Counted from the first letter of the stretch, positions 10,512 to 21,049 are shown. The stretch: DNA of 64,000 nucleotides from Humulus lupulus (GCF_963169125.1 NC_084802.1:40694607-40758606), one strand, 5' to 3'. Translations and numbers: made by a program. The notes: generated from the sequence alone by a model not told the origin.

Positions 10512-11991
10512 TGATAACTCTTGAATAAAGAATTATTGTTTATACTTTTAAGCTTATAAATATATAATTAAGAAGAGTGATGTTTTCTTTTTGTTATTTT
10601 TTTTTAGTTAATTTATTTTCCTTTTATGTGTTGTTGTGAGTTATTGTGTCTTTTTAATTTTTAAGAGCTGAAAGTGTGAAAACAATGAATTAATGCATGA
10701 ATTATCCAAGAAAAAAGAAAATTGGTTTATAAGTTGTTTTATTTGTGCTGAAATTTCATATTTTGCTGGACCATTTTCATCATGATTCAAGTGAGGAATT
10801 TGAGCATATGAAGAAGAGACACTTGACATGTCATTAATTGAGTTAGCAAGGAGTGATGAGGTGGCAAAAATCAAACGCAATGAGCTGCATTTTGGAGCAT
10901 TTTCTAGAGAAAAAAAAAGCGAGAAAAAGGATTGGGCCGAAAATAGAGACAAATGATGTGGGTCTTCTAATTAGGGAAAGATTGGTACCCTGACATCATT
11001 AAAAAGAAGGAAACTGCCGTTTTAGAGAGGAAAGCCCTAGAGTTTCCATTGTAGATAGAGTAAGAAGAGAAATGAGGAAAAAGAAGAAGAAGAAGAAGAA
11101 GAAGAAGAAGAAGAAGAAGAAATTCCAAGCTTGAAGAGGAGATTCCAAGGAAGAAAATGAAGAGGAGGAAGACAAGATTATTGTTTCATCATCTTTGGCT
11201 TGTTTTCTCCTCTTTAATCTCATTTAAGTTTGTAATTTCTTTAGCTTTTTCTATTTAAATACCCATGGGCTGTTTTGATTTTCTTATTTGTGTTTCTTAA
11301 GTTAGACATGAACTAGATCTTTTGAGGCTTGAATAATTGATGAATTCTATGTCTTAGTTTCAATTTCTAGCTCGTTATTTTAGCAAAAATATCAATTGTT
11401 CATTCAAGTGTGTTTAATGATGAATTCTTATTGTTGTTTGGCCATCAATGGCAAGATGATTAGTTATATTTGTGTTGGGAAGTTCGAATATAATGGAGGA
11501 ACTTGAATGACACAAGTAGATAATCTTGTTAGATTATGTTTTGTGAATAACATAGGAATGTGTCATTTGCCTTGTGAAACAATTGTTAATTGAAGCTTAA
11601 AATGAATTCTTCAAATTGATTGGCATATGAATATGTTTAATTAGCTGAACTCATTAATACCATAGGATCTGGGAATGTTCTATGAGCTAATTTGGAAATT
11701 TTGTTAACTTTGGGAATTTTGCTGCAGCAAACGTGACAGGTTACTTGACACAGAAGAAGTTAATAGTTCAAGCCCATTTTACCAAATTGAATTTCTCTTG
11801 CTTTTAGATTGTCATCTTAGTTTATTTCAAGCATTTTCAATTTATTTTTCACCACTATTAAATTGTTTGGTGATTTATTTATGCACAATTATTTGCTAAT
11901 TGAATCATTGTGGAGACGATACTCAACTTATCATTATATAACTTGTTGACTGTGTAAACTTGCACATTATTGATCAAATTATATCACAACA
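10512..11991 (+). repeat. 3' LTR of Ath-K
   Basis: Partner of 549-2004. Starts TGATAACTC and ends ACAACA; the next five bases are CTTAA, close to the CTTAC before the 5' copy. Carries its own GAA run at 11081-11121 and about 25 more bases overall than the 5' copy. Confidence 0.88.
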
Positions 11992-12053
11992 CTTAAATTT
12001 TACGAGCCTACATTTCGAGGTTGTTTATTTATTCTCAAAATTTGGGTGTAACA
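11992..12053 (-). repeat. 3' LTR of Tat-1, second part
   Basis: Continues the LTR interrupted at 548. On the minus strand it begins TGTTACACCC, a TG start like other Tat LTRs here (TGTTGTACCCC, TGTTTACCC). Confidence 0.6.
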
Positions 12054-12067
12054 TTTCCCCGCTAAAA
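12054..12067 (-). promoter_or_regulatory. Polypurine tract of Tat-1
   Basis: On the minus strand TTTTAGCGGGGAAA runs straight into TGTTACACCC. The position matches the tract before the Tat-2 3' LTR. Confidence 0.55.
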
Positions 12068-12321
12068 AGTGTTGGTTCATATCCTATGAGAAGGAAACTT
12101 TTCATCTTCACTTTCGAAAAATGTGCCCACCTACCACAATCGAGTATGGACATGTGTTAACATATGAATGGATGCTAAGATTACTCGAGTGCTCTCTTCC
12201 AACACACGTCCTTTCCTATTCCCCTTTTTGCCGCCAGTTCTCGGGATTAAACGTGGCCCCTCGGATCACCTTTTCATCCGAGTCAAGGGCTTAGATTCCC
12301 CTTCGAATTCATTTTTTTTCC

Positions 12322-12329
12322 TATTTAAA
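12322..12329 (+). promoter_or_regulatory. TATA box for the Tat-1 antisense ORF
   Basis: TATTTAAA follows a pyrimidine-rich stretch on the plus strand, opposite to Tat-1. A leader with no long ORF follows, then a candidate splice donor at 12515. The Tat-2 3' region has a similar A/T box in the equivalent place. Confidence 0.45.
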
Positions 12330-12514
12330 CCCCTTATTCATCTTCACTGTTGTTTGATCACCTTTTAGAAAAGACTCACGAACCAGTGCTCCAAACTTTT
12401 GCATGTTCTCCAAGCCAAAAAATCAAACCAACTTCAAATCCTTTGGTTCCATAGGAACATTCCTGTTTCCGACCTTCCAACCGATAATCACTTCATTTCC
12501 ACGATTGACTTTGT

Positions 12515-13053
12515 GTAAGTTTTCTAACCTTATTTTTCTGTGTCTGTTCTTTTAGTTTTCATGCATGAGAAAATTTTCTCAGTTCTTGTTGTATTTTTGA
12601 TAACTTCTCTGTAAAAAAGGTGTTTTTGATCTTTATGGGCGATAATTTTTAGTGAATAACGATTTGTTTAGGCAAAAACTTTGGTAAAAATTGTACCTTT
12701 TAGGTTACGGGGTCATAGGTTATAGGCTTCGTGCACTACAAGAAATAGGGTTTTGAATTAGGGTTTTAACGCACATAATCAAAAGAAATCCTCTTTTTGG
12801 GTAACTACATGTTTCTTCCTCGAAATCTAGGATATCCTAAATTGGGAATGACTATCTTGCTCACACGTGGATCTACTCTTGGTGCCCCGTGCTTATAACA
12901 GCTCGGTCATGGCATTCAAACAGTCCTGCTATTTCAAGTCTTTGGGCTTGATATATTCTATCTCATTATCTCAAGCTTGCGAGCTCAAGTTATCAAGATT
13001 TTTCCATCCTATTTTTCTAAGTAATGGGCTGTGTCCTTTTTCTTTCTTGTTAG
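12515..13053 (+). other. Candidate 5'-UTR intron of the Tat-1 antisense ORF
   Basis: The left border reads TGT|GTAAGT and the right border TTTCTTGTTAG|ATG, so the acceptor lies directly before the ATG at 13054. The right end is pyrimidine-rich. No ORF inside has support. Splicing is inferred, not shown. Confidence 0.45.
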
Positions 13054-13455
13054 ATGATACAGTCTCTAGAGAATCGATGGGATCCCGAGCTTGTGATCCT
13101 TTACCACCCACTATTTCTTCGAGTTGAGTCTCTATTTACTCAAAACCAACAATTGATTCAGGAGCAGGAAGATTGCCTTGAAATGGAAGACATACGAGCC
13201 CACTTTCGATGTCAGATCGACGAGGTTGAAGTGGGGAAAAGAAGGAGATTGCGATTCGCCTAGATCACAAGTGCAGGGTTACCATAACATTTCCCCTAGG
13301 CGAGCTCTCATTCGAATTCATGGAAGATACATGAAACCAACCAGCCAATCAAATTGCCCCCAAAATTCCCTCCACCCCGGCCTCAAAGAGTACTTTCTTC
13401 GAGGCTGAACACTATTGGAGCTCAGTTACCTCCACAAGACAGATTTCAGACATCA
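13054..13455 (+). pseudogene. Tat-1 antisense ORF, N-terminal part
   Basis: Starts MIQSLENRWDPELV and contains a charged helical segment (residues 25-60). After a stop at 13261 another frame continues with RALIRIHGRYMKPTSQ and reaches the Tek-A/Cassandra insertion. Across the insertion, joining TTCAGACATCA to TCTAAATCCC restores an open frame, so the two halves were once one gene. Such antisense ORFs beside the 3' LTR are known in several Tat families; their function is unknown. Stops and frame changes make it a pseudogene. Confidence 0.5.
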
Positions 13456-14192
13456 TGTAATGCCCTCCTAATCAAGGATCGTTACACTGTGTAACTAAAC
13501 GTGATTAATGGTTTAGGGTTAAATTTTTTGGTCAAAAGGTATAATCGTTTCACTAAAACATTTACTTCCATACATGGGATCCCAAACTACCATTTAAAAA
13601 GGGTAATTACAATTGAAAAGTTATAACTAGCCGACCTAAGTGACAAAATAGTGTTTGACCTTAGTTCCTCTGAGATACTTCGGCTGTGGTGATTGAGCAG
13701 CCACATGTGTACACATTGTCACCGAAGCTCTCCAACTCATGGATGGTCCAGCTTTCTTTTCCCCTTACCTACACCACATAGCACCCGTGAACCAAGGCTC
13801 AACAAGAAAACTTAATCTTACTCATAAGCTATTAATAACATGTTACCAAATCATAATAAGCATCCCTTGCAGTAATAACTCTACTCATGCATGCATACCA
13901 TTCATATAAATTACTACAATGTCATATGGGGCCAATTGCCCTAGATAAATGATCAATGAATCATACTGGGGCCTGTTGCCCAAAATATATTATTAATGAA
14001 TCATACTGGGGCCCGTTGCCCAAAATACATGATTAATAAATCTTACTAGGGCTCAGCCTCCTAGGATATGGGACTAATGAGTCACTCCGGGGCCCTTTGC
14101 CCTATCCTTTGTATAACCAGCCTTGGAGCTGCCACAGCATACCTGGCGTTTTAGTTTTCCACAACCAATAGGTCGGTCAAGTGTATGTCATG
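13456..14192 (-). repeat. Tek-A: chromovirus LTR fragment (3' part, minus orientation)
   Basis: Starts TGTAATGCCC on the plus strand, like the left borders of Tek-C, Tek-F and Tek-I, and shares with them the blocks GGGATCCCA, CAGCCACATGTGTACAC and CACCACATAGCACCCGTGA. It contains a 40-base tandem repeat and ends where the Cassandra array begins. The rest of the LTR and any internal domain are absent. The flanking CATCA (13451-13455) recurs at 16096-16100. Confidence 0.75.
13921..14120 (+). repeat. 40-base tandem repeat inside Tek-A
   Basis: About five units, each with a TCATACTGGGGCC core, at 13921, 13961, 14001, 14041 and 14081. A related 40-base array lies at the same place in Tek-F (about 36720-36840). 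Confidence 0.8.
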
Positions 14193-14483
14193 TGTAACGC
14201 CCCATGTCACTATGGGTGCTTCCTGGAATGACGACTGGCCCTACAAACCAACGTGAGTGTTTCCAGCGTGCTTTGTCCTCACTCGCACGCTTCCTGGGAA
14301 AACTTCCCAGGAGGTTACCCATTATGAGACTACTCCTAGTCAAGCACGCTTAACTTTGGAGTTCTCAAGTGATGGGCTACCGAAAAGAAGATGCATCTTT
14401 TTGGCATAGGTAGTACCCATCAATCCATTTAAGCCTTCTTCAACTGTGTAGTCCCATACCTACGTAGTCTTAGAATCATCACA
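14193..14483 (-). repeat. Cassandra LTR 1 with 5S-like block
   Basis: 291 bases. On the minus strand the block at about 14300-14375 holds AAAGTTAAGCGTGCTTGAC and ATGGGTAACCTCCTGGGAAG, matching the A-box side and C-box of plant 5S rRNA genes. Its outer end abuts Tek-A without a visible duplication. Confidence 0.88.
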
Positions 14484-14594
14484 CTTGACCTTCCCCATTG
14501 CACAATATTATGACTGTCACAATCACCCCTCCCCTTAGCGGTCCGATGTCCCTGTCGGCCATACTTCTGGCTGAGTCAAGGATCAGATACCATT

Positions 14595-14885
14595 TGTAAT
14601 GCCCCACGTCACTATGGTTGCTTCCTCGAATGACGAATGACCCTACAAACCAACACGAGTCTTTCCAACGTGCTTTGTCCTCACTTGCATGCTTCCTAGG
14701 AAATCTTTCTAGGAGGATACCCATCATGAGACTACTCCAAGTCAAGCACGCTTAACTTTGGAGTTTTCAAGTGATGGGCTACCAAAAAGAAGATGCATCT
14801 TGTTGGCATAGGTAGTACCCATCAATCAATTTAAGCCATCTTCAAAAGTGTAGTCCCATACCTACACAGTCTTAGAATCATCACA
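14595..14885 (-). repeat. Cassandra LTR 2 with 5S-like block
   Basis: 291 bases; 5S-like block at about 14700-14775, with the C-box side changed (GGGTATCCTCCTAGGAA). The internal domain to its left (14484-14594) is about 40 bases shorter than the next one. Confidence 0.88.
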
Positions 14886-15037
14886 CTTGACCTTCCTTAG
14901 GCGATGTGGGATTGTACAACTTTTACCCGGTCTTTCCCCCTGCGGATCACGGGATTCTAACTTTCACAATCACCCCCTTAGTGGTCCGACGTCCCTGTCG
15001 GACACACTTCTGGCTGGGTCAAGGCTCTGATACCATT

Positions 15038-15317
15038 TGTAATGCCCCACGTCATAATGTCTGCTTTTTGGAATGATGATTGGCCCTACAAACCAACATG
15101 AGCCTTTCCATCGTGATTTGTCTTCATCCTGGGAAAAATTCTCAGGAGGTCACCCATCATGAGATTACTCCAGGTCAAGCACGTTAAATTTTTAATTCTC
15201 AAGAGATGGGCTACCGAAATGAAGATGCATCTTGTTGTCATAGGAAGTACCCATCAATCCATTTAAGCCTTCTTCAACTGTGTAGTCCCATATCTACACA
15301 GTCTTAGAATCATCACA
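15038..15317 (-). repeat. Cassandra LTR 3 with degraded 5S-like block
   Basis: 280 bases. The 5S-like block (about 15137-15210) has lost part of the A-box side: AATTTAACGTGCTTG replaces AAGTTAAGCGTGCTTG. It is the most diverged copy in the array. Confidence 0.85.
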
Positions 15318-15426
15318 CTTGACCTTCCCTAGGCGATATGGGATTGCACAACTTTTACCTGGTATTTCCCCTTACGGATCACAAGATTCTGACTATCATA
15401 ATCAATGACCCAACTCTGATACCATT

Positions 15427-15717
15427 TGTAACGCCCCACGTCACTATGGTTGCTTCCTGGAATGACAATTGGCCCTACAAACCAACACGAGTCTTTCTAG
15501 TGTGCTTTGTCCTTACTCGCACGCTTCTTGGGAAAACTTCCTAGAAGGTCACCCATCACGAGACTACTCTAGGTCAAGCACGCTTAACTTTGGAGTTCTC
15601 AAGTGATGGGTTACCGAAAAGAAGATGCATCTTTTTAGCATAGGTAGTACTCATCAATCCATTTATGCATTATTCAACTGTGTAGTCTCATACCTACACA
15701 GTCTTAGAATCATCACA
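15427..15717 (-). repeat. Cassandra LTR 4 with 5S-like block
   Basis: 291 bases; 5S-like block at about 15533-15607 with the A-box side intact. The internal domain to its left (15318-15426) lacks part of the region between primer site and purine tract. Confidence 0.87.
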
Positions 15718-15870
15718 CCTGACCTTCCCCAAGCGATGTGGGATTGTAAAGATTTTACCCGGTCTTTCCCCCTACAGATCACGAGATTCTGACTATCAAA
15801 ATCATCCCCCTTAGGGGTCTGACGTCCCCGTCGGCCACACTTCCAGTTGGGTCAAGGCTCTGATACCAAT

Positions 15871-16100
15871 TGTAACGCCCCATGTCACTATGACTGCTTC
15901 CTCGAATGACGAATGGCCCTATAAACCAACACGAGTCTTTCCAGTGTGCTTTGTCCTCACTTGCATGCTTCCTGGGAAAACTTTCTAGGAGGTCACCCAT
16001 CATGAGACTACTCCAGGTCAAACACGCTTAACTTTGGAGTTCTCAAGTAATGGACCACCGAAAAGAAGATGCATCTTATTGGCATAGGTAGTACCCATCA
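15871..16100 (-). repeat. Cassandra LTR 5, truncated, with 5S-like block
   Basis: Keeps the 5S-like block (about 15983-16055) but ends at GTAGTACCCATCA, missing the outermost 60 or so bases. CATCA at the cut equals the five bases before Tek-A. Confidence 0.87.
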
Positions 16101-16417
16101 TCTAAATCCCACCGACACCATGAGGGTTCACTGGGAGAAAACCCTGAAGCTTCTGTACGGTCAATGGTTCCTCAGTTACCTCTTACACAAGGACAATCTC
16201 TGCTTATGCGGTCTCCTGGGTGTAGGTGAGTCTACGGACGATGCTGGGACTCGTAAGTATGAGAGGTGGGAGGATGTTCTTGTTCCAACTGCAAAGCTCC
16301 CTTCCAATAGGAATCACTCGAGCTCATAGTCTTAAACCTCCCTTTCCTACTTAGTTGAACCTTCAGGCTCGGGGACTGAAGCACAGGACGAGGCTTCTCC
16401 TAGCTCGTCAGATGGAG

Positions 16418-16818
16418 GTAAAGTCGTGCTACACTTGTTTATGTGGTCTCCGACCCTATTAAAACAAGAGGTAGTCCTTTTTAATGATCCCTAGAATAAT
16501 TTTATATTGATTGGGGATAGATCTTAAAGTACACAAGGGCGATAGGTGGTTAGGCAAATACCAAACCTTTTATAGTATAAACGAGGTTTGGGAAGAGGTA
16601 GCTGTCCAATACGGGACTAATGACTATAGGGATTTGTCGAGGATGTTCCCAACTTATCGATAAGGAACCCCCTTAGAATCTTCTGATGATAAAGGGATTC
16701 CTGGTCCCCAAATCTGAGCTAAAGGGGATCTTCCAGTTAGGTTCCTTTACTTAGAGGTATGTTCAGATCTTTTCTCAAACATGGTTAGATGCAAATGTTT
16801 CTTTTCCCTTTTTTTCAG
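16418..16818 (+). other. Candidate intron 2 of the Tat-1 antisense ORF
   Basis: Donor GGAG|GTAAAG and acceptor CTTTTTTTCAG|GTGAG. Frame-breaking sequence between them and a strong pyrimidine tract support splicing. Confidence 0.45.
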
Positions 16819-17309
16819 GTGAGATTGACTCTAGTCTCAAGAATCTTCTCAGCCAGCCTACCGTCTTGAAGGGTTCAAAGCGAGGGAAGGTATCCTCGAA
16901 GACCACCAGGGGTTTGAAGATACCCAAGAAGTCTGAGGCTACCCCTGCAACCTCAGATCTTCCTGTTGTCTCGTCAGGTTCTGTCGTCGTTCCTTCAGCG
17001 GCCCTTCCACCACAGGTCATGGCTAAAGTTGCTCCCACCTCGACTACCCCCGAAAAAGCCTCCAACAAAGGGAAGAAAGTTCCCTCCGCTCTTACTCCGA
17101 TTCCAGCCTGAAAGCGCACCATGGCCCCCCACAAGCCTAAATTCGTGGTAGACAATGAAGCTAGCACCTCCAGTGTCGATCTCAATTTTGAAGCCCTCAC
17201 CCACCTGGGTCGCGCCTACAGTATTCTTCATGGTCCCCATTGGGAATTTTTGAGGGGCTGTGATGACGCCACCACTCTTTTTTATAAGGATGGGGATCTG
17301 TTCACCTCA

Positions 17310-17389
17310 GTAAGTGTCATTGTCTGTCGAGTTCGAATTTCTTTTCTCATTTTTGCTTGACTTAAATGTTTTTCTTTTTCTTTATGTAG
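17310..17389 (+). other. Candidate intron 3 of the Tat-1 antisense ORF
   Basis: 80 bases. Donor CTCA|GTAAGTG, T-rich interior, acceptor TTTATGTAG|AACC. The flanking frames encode the globular part and the coiled coil. Confidence 0.5.
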
Positions 17390-17833
17390 AACCTTTTAGC
17401 CTTCATCTGCTAGTTCCAGATACTGAGCCATGAAGTAGCCAACAGACTCGGACATGTACATGAGGCTGAAGCTGCCCAAACCCGAGCTAAAGACGCTCTC
17501 AAAGAGGCGAGAAAAGAGATTGAGGAGATCAAACGGGAACGAAATGCGAAAGTGCTGGAGTTGTCCTCTAACATGGATGAGCTCGAAAAGGTTCGAACGC
17601 TCAACTCCAAACTCAAGGAGAAAAAGGCACCACCTTTGAGGTCATGGAGGGCGAAAAAGCCTTGTGTCATGGAGGAGTTCAAGGCCAAAAAAGATAGCGC
17701 CATCGACCTTGCCATGTACCGAATTTGGGACATGAACCCTGAAGGCAGAGGAGGCCTAGCTCACAGCTGATGAGATGGCGAAGGCCTATGAACAAGCTGG
17801 ATCGGAAGGTGCCGAAACTTTCGATCCTTGAGG

Positions 17834-18431
17834 ATTCAAACATGGGCTGTGACCCATGTTTTTTTTGGTAATCGTCATTTTTGATGCCCTTGGGTAAAGA
17901 CAATTTACAACTCGAGTTTGAGCAATTTTTATTGTCTTTTGAATTCTCAACTTTAATGGTAGTTTTTGTACTTTTAATTTTCTGGTTGAAATTTTTTTGC
18001 GCACATCATCCACGTTTAGCCTTTTGCCTTAGTATTATGCATCATATTTATGTGTCAAAATATTTCGAGCATAGTACTAAGGGTTTGCTTTCATGCTCGT
18101 TTATTCACACAACTACACGTTTTAGCTTAAGTTCGAATTTCCATGTAATTATACATAGTTTATCCGATCGCTCAATTTCAACCTCGTTATTTTCAAGGTT
18201 GAATACCACTTATACCATGCGTTTTGAAAACACTTATTGGTGGGTAGTCTCACTAGACAAGTTATTTCTTGCTTAGTAATAGTAACTTTCCTTATTCTCA
18301 AATATGGTCTCGAGGTTGAAGCTTTTTGCAAAAAATTCCAATACTGTTTCGATTTACAAATATTGTTGGTTAATCTAGACTCGTGATGAAATTAAACTTA
18401 TGCTTGGCTATCAATTCATGCACTTATATTC
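17834..18431. other. Noncoding Tat-1 region between antisense ORF and Tat-2
   Basis: AT-rich, no supported ORF. The last five bases TATTC are the left target duplication of Tat-2; the right copy is at 43143-43147. Confidence 0.6.
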
Positions 18432-18884
18432 TGTTGCACCCCAAAATAAATATGAATTGAATCACTCAGCATGGGGTATAGTTGGCAGACAAGCACATGA
18501 AGAAAGCGTACATATAGAATGTCTAGCTAACTCTGGAGTGAGTAACTCGAGTTCAACTTGATAGCTTAAGACAGCCAGATAATCTTCAAATCGCCTCTTG
18601 CGCCAACAACCTAGTTCGAGATGTGTGATGGCCAGATCACCTTTTTGAAACTGTGAACTTAGCTCGTGTCAGGATAGGTTAGTTCTAAGGCATCCAGCTC
18701 AAAGGAAGCGACTAGATCGCAAAAGCCTGGTCATGACGCACAGAGAAGGATCCCAAAAGACTTGGAAACTCCTTATATGTTCATTAAAGCTCAGTATCTC
18801 TATTGTCAATTATGGTTTAGCAAAAGCCTAGTATCTCTATTGTCAAATTTCTTAATCCACTGTTGGCGAGAAACCACATCAACA
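18432..18884 (+). repeat. 5' LTR of Tat-2, internally deleted
   Basis: Matches both ends of the 767-base 3' LTR (42376-43142) but is only 453 bases. The missing middle includes the TATA box and leader. A phrase around AGTATCTCTATTGTCAA occurs twice at the deletion site. Confidence 0.88.
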
Positions 18885-18887
18885 GAT

Positions 18888-18905
18888 TGGTGCTTTCGTT
18901 GAGAG
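18888..18905 (+). promoter_or_regulatory. Primer-binding site of Tat-2
   Basis: TGGTGCTTTCGTTGAGAG begins three bases after the LTR, and the identical string follows the Tat-3 LTR at 59330. It is common in Tat elements. I cannot assign the tRNA with certainty. Confidence 0.7.
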
Positions 18906-18950
18906 CATATTAGGCTTAATCCCCCACACAATTTTTCGCCAACATTCATC

Positions 18951-21000
18951 ATGGGGGTCACCCGGTCTATGCATGATAATGAGACAAAACAACCTGATTA
19001 TCAGGTGGTGCACCGTGCGGTCATGCCCGCTGGAGAAGGCTCTATTGCTCAACTTCATCTTGGAACGCAACATGTGGGCCAAGACGACACTAGGAGCCCA
19101 GCATCACGCCCACCAAATCCCCATCTGAGAAATCTGACAGCCATCGAGATGGAAAATGCCTTGTTAAGGAGACATATCGCTCAGGATAACAAGCAGATTG
19201 AGGAGATCTTGGCTTGATTCCCCCTCCTACAACTGATGTTAACATGAAAAGGAGGCAAAGTGGGTCCCATAGGTCCCGCACAAATAATGAACCCAGTCTT
19301 AGTCACTCTGTTAGAACTGCAACTCTGAGTTCCATACCTACAGAGCAGATTCAACGAAATACTCAACTTGCTAATACTCATAGGAATTATCGACGTCATG
19401 TCAGTCGGTTTGTTCAGACGACGACCCCGAGCTCCGTGCCTTCTGAACAAATCCCACAAAAATCTTAGCCTGACCCAACAGGGCAAGTTAGGACCAATTT
19501 GAGGAGGCGAAACACCCCAGAAAATCCATCTATGCCACGGTCAGAGCCTCCATCACAAAGATATGAACCGGCCCTGCTTCCAACCCAGGAAGTTGGAGTA
19601 GATCAGGGATGAGTTAATCTAGTTTTCTATGATGGAAAAAGGATAGTTTCACTAATAAGACATCCACCACCACTAGTTCAATGTCCAATGCGGCCTCTCC
19701 CACAGAGGATTGCTCCAGTTCAAGGGAATGACAGGATATATCCTCCACCCTCAGAGGACGTTTATATCCCAGGGCTTTGCGTCAATGATCCAGGCCCTCG
19801 ATCCCAGCCATGAGCTGTAAGTTTTGCTAATGGAACTTATTGGACAGAGAGCCAGCGTGGAGGCAGATATGAGAGTGACTTGAGGAATCACTTGAGCTCC
19901 ATACAAATTCTTTGTTTCGACCCACATCCAGACCTGCATGATCATTTGAATTCACAAAAAAGATATGCAGTTCGTCATGATGATTTGAGTTACACTGAAC
20001 CCGAGGGAGATCTATCTATTGTACGCGATAAGGGGAATGTCCCATGTAACTGAGCTCAGGCTTGGAGTGATAACAACCCATCTAACCTATACAACAGGAT
20101 GGGGGCTGATAATCAGGTCCCAAATAACCTGGATGCAAAGGATCCAACCCTTGACTGACTAGCCCTAACGGAAGAATAGATGATGAGAACCTATCTGGAA
20201 AAGAGTCGATGATTGTGATTTTGATGAGGAGATCGAGCCTTTTGCTCCAAACATTACGCATCTTTGTATCCTGTTGGCTTCAGGATTTCAACCATGCCCA
20301 CATTTGACGAAAACAATGACCCATCCAACCACCTCGAGAAGTTCAACACATTAATGATGGCCCACAGCATCGGGTTCGACTTAAGATGTATCTTGTTCCC
20401 TGCAACTTTGACTAGACCGACCAGATTGTGGTTCAACAAGTATAAGAAATATTCAATCACCTCGTGGAAGAAACTGTCTTCCGAGTTTAAGAGACAGTTC
20501 TGAGCTGCGAAGGAAGCTCGCGTTGACGTCGATAGACTGGCCATCATTAAACAACAACCTAGTGAGTCCCTGAAGGCATACCTGGATCGGTTCACCGATG
20601 TAGCAGTACGAGCTAGGGATGTTGATGACAAATCCAAGATCATGGCAATGAGAACATGGATCATAGTAGGAGGTGATTTATGGCAAGAACTCAAGTGAAA
20701 AGGAGTAAAGAGAGTAGATGAATTCCTGGCTTGGGCTCAGGAATGGATAAATCTAGAGGAGGTACGATTTTCTGTCGCAGGAACTAGCCAGACCCTTGTT
20801 CATCCCGCTGCAGTGGTGGCGGGTGTTGTAGCTATGATCAACCCACTACCCAGAATAAATAGGCAGGGAACAACAAGCGGAATGGTACTGGTGAGGGCGA
20901 CCAGAATGAAACCAAAAAGAACAAGCTCAGTGAAAAGTTCAAGCCCATCTATACCGCCTACACCAACCTAACAGATACGTGGGAGCATATTTTCCTGGCA
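18951..21000 (+). pseudogene. Tat-2 gag
   Basis: An N-terminal helical segment (18951-19217) shifts frame near 19214, and a serine/threonine-rich linker follows. The conserved gag core is at 20264-20700: HLEKFNTLMMAHSIGFDLRC, LWFNKYKKYSITSWKKLSSEF, then after a stop RQ-rich text and SLKAYLDRF. This order (membrane-less capsid core with W and F helices) is that of plant Ty3/gypsy gag, the particle protein. Stops at 20501 and 20697 and at least one frameshift disable it. Confidence 0.75.
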
Positions 21001-21049
21001 AACTCTAATAACCTTCCATGGAAGAAGCCAAAGCCCTTGAGGAACCAGA

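Larger units (their letters stand above)
549..11991 (+). mobile_element. Ath-K: non-autonomous Athila-like LTR element (gag remnant only) with nested LINE
   Basis: Two long direct repeats (549-2004 and 10512-11991) bound this element. The 3' copy starts TG and both end in ACAACA. Flanking bases CTTAC and CTTAA suggest a five-base target duplication with one change. Just inside the 5' LTR is a decayed tRNA-Asp-type primer site, and before the 3' LTR a purine tract; both are typical of Athila/Tat elements. The only coding trace is a gag-like segment; I see no protease, RT, RNase H or integrase. Removing the LINE leaves about 6.5 kb, so it looks like a large non-autonomous derivative that relied on proteins from a related element. 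Confidence 0.8.
14193..16100 (-). mobile_element. Tandem Cassandra array: five LTRs alternating with four internal domains
   Basis: Cassandra is a plant TRIM element with a short LTR holding 5S-rRNA-like sequence, a tRNA-Met primer site and a purine tract, and no protein. Here, on the minus strand, LTRs begin TGTGATGATTCTAAG and end GCGTTACA or GCATTACA; each internal domain has GGTATCAGAGCC-type primer site next to one LTR and a purine tract (GGGAAGGTCAAG) next to the other. Order on the plus strand: LTR 14193-14483, 14595-14885, 15038-15317, 15427-15717, and 15871-16100 (cut at its outer end). Three complete LTRs are exactly 291 bases. The repeated LTR-internal unit is the pattern produced by recombination between LTRs of neighbouring or extrachromosomal copies. 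Confidence 0.9.
16101..17833 (+). pseudogene. Tat-1 antisense ORF, C-terminal part, with two candidate introns
   Basis: Picks up the frame lost at 13455: HLNPTDTMRVHWEKTLKLLY and a C-rich turn, then after a candidate intron (16418-16818) a basic, serine/proline-rich stretch (KRGKVSSKTTRG) with one stop at 17109, a segment with LTHLGRAYSILHGPHWEFL, a second candidate intron (17310-17389) and a long charged coiled coil (about 17450-17780, EAAQTRAKDALKEARKEIEE). The layout of a globular part followed by a coiled coil fits antisense ORFs of Tat elements. Its biochemical role is not known. At least two stops make it non-functional here. Confidence 0.5.

Noticed and set aside
14193..16100. Genuine 5S rRNA gene cluster
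   Set aside because: Only the A-box to C-box part matches plant 5S; ends differ and the units have LTR borders, primer sites and purine tracts, so this is Cassandra.
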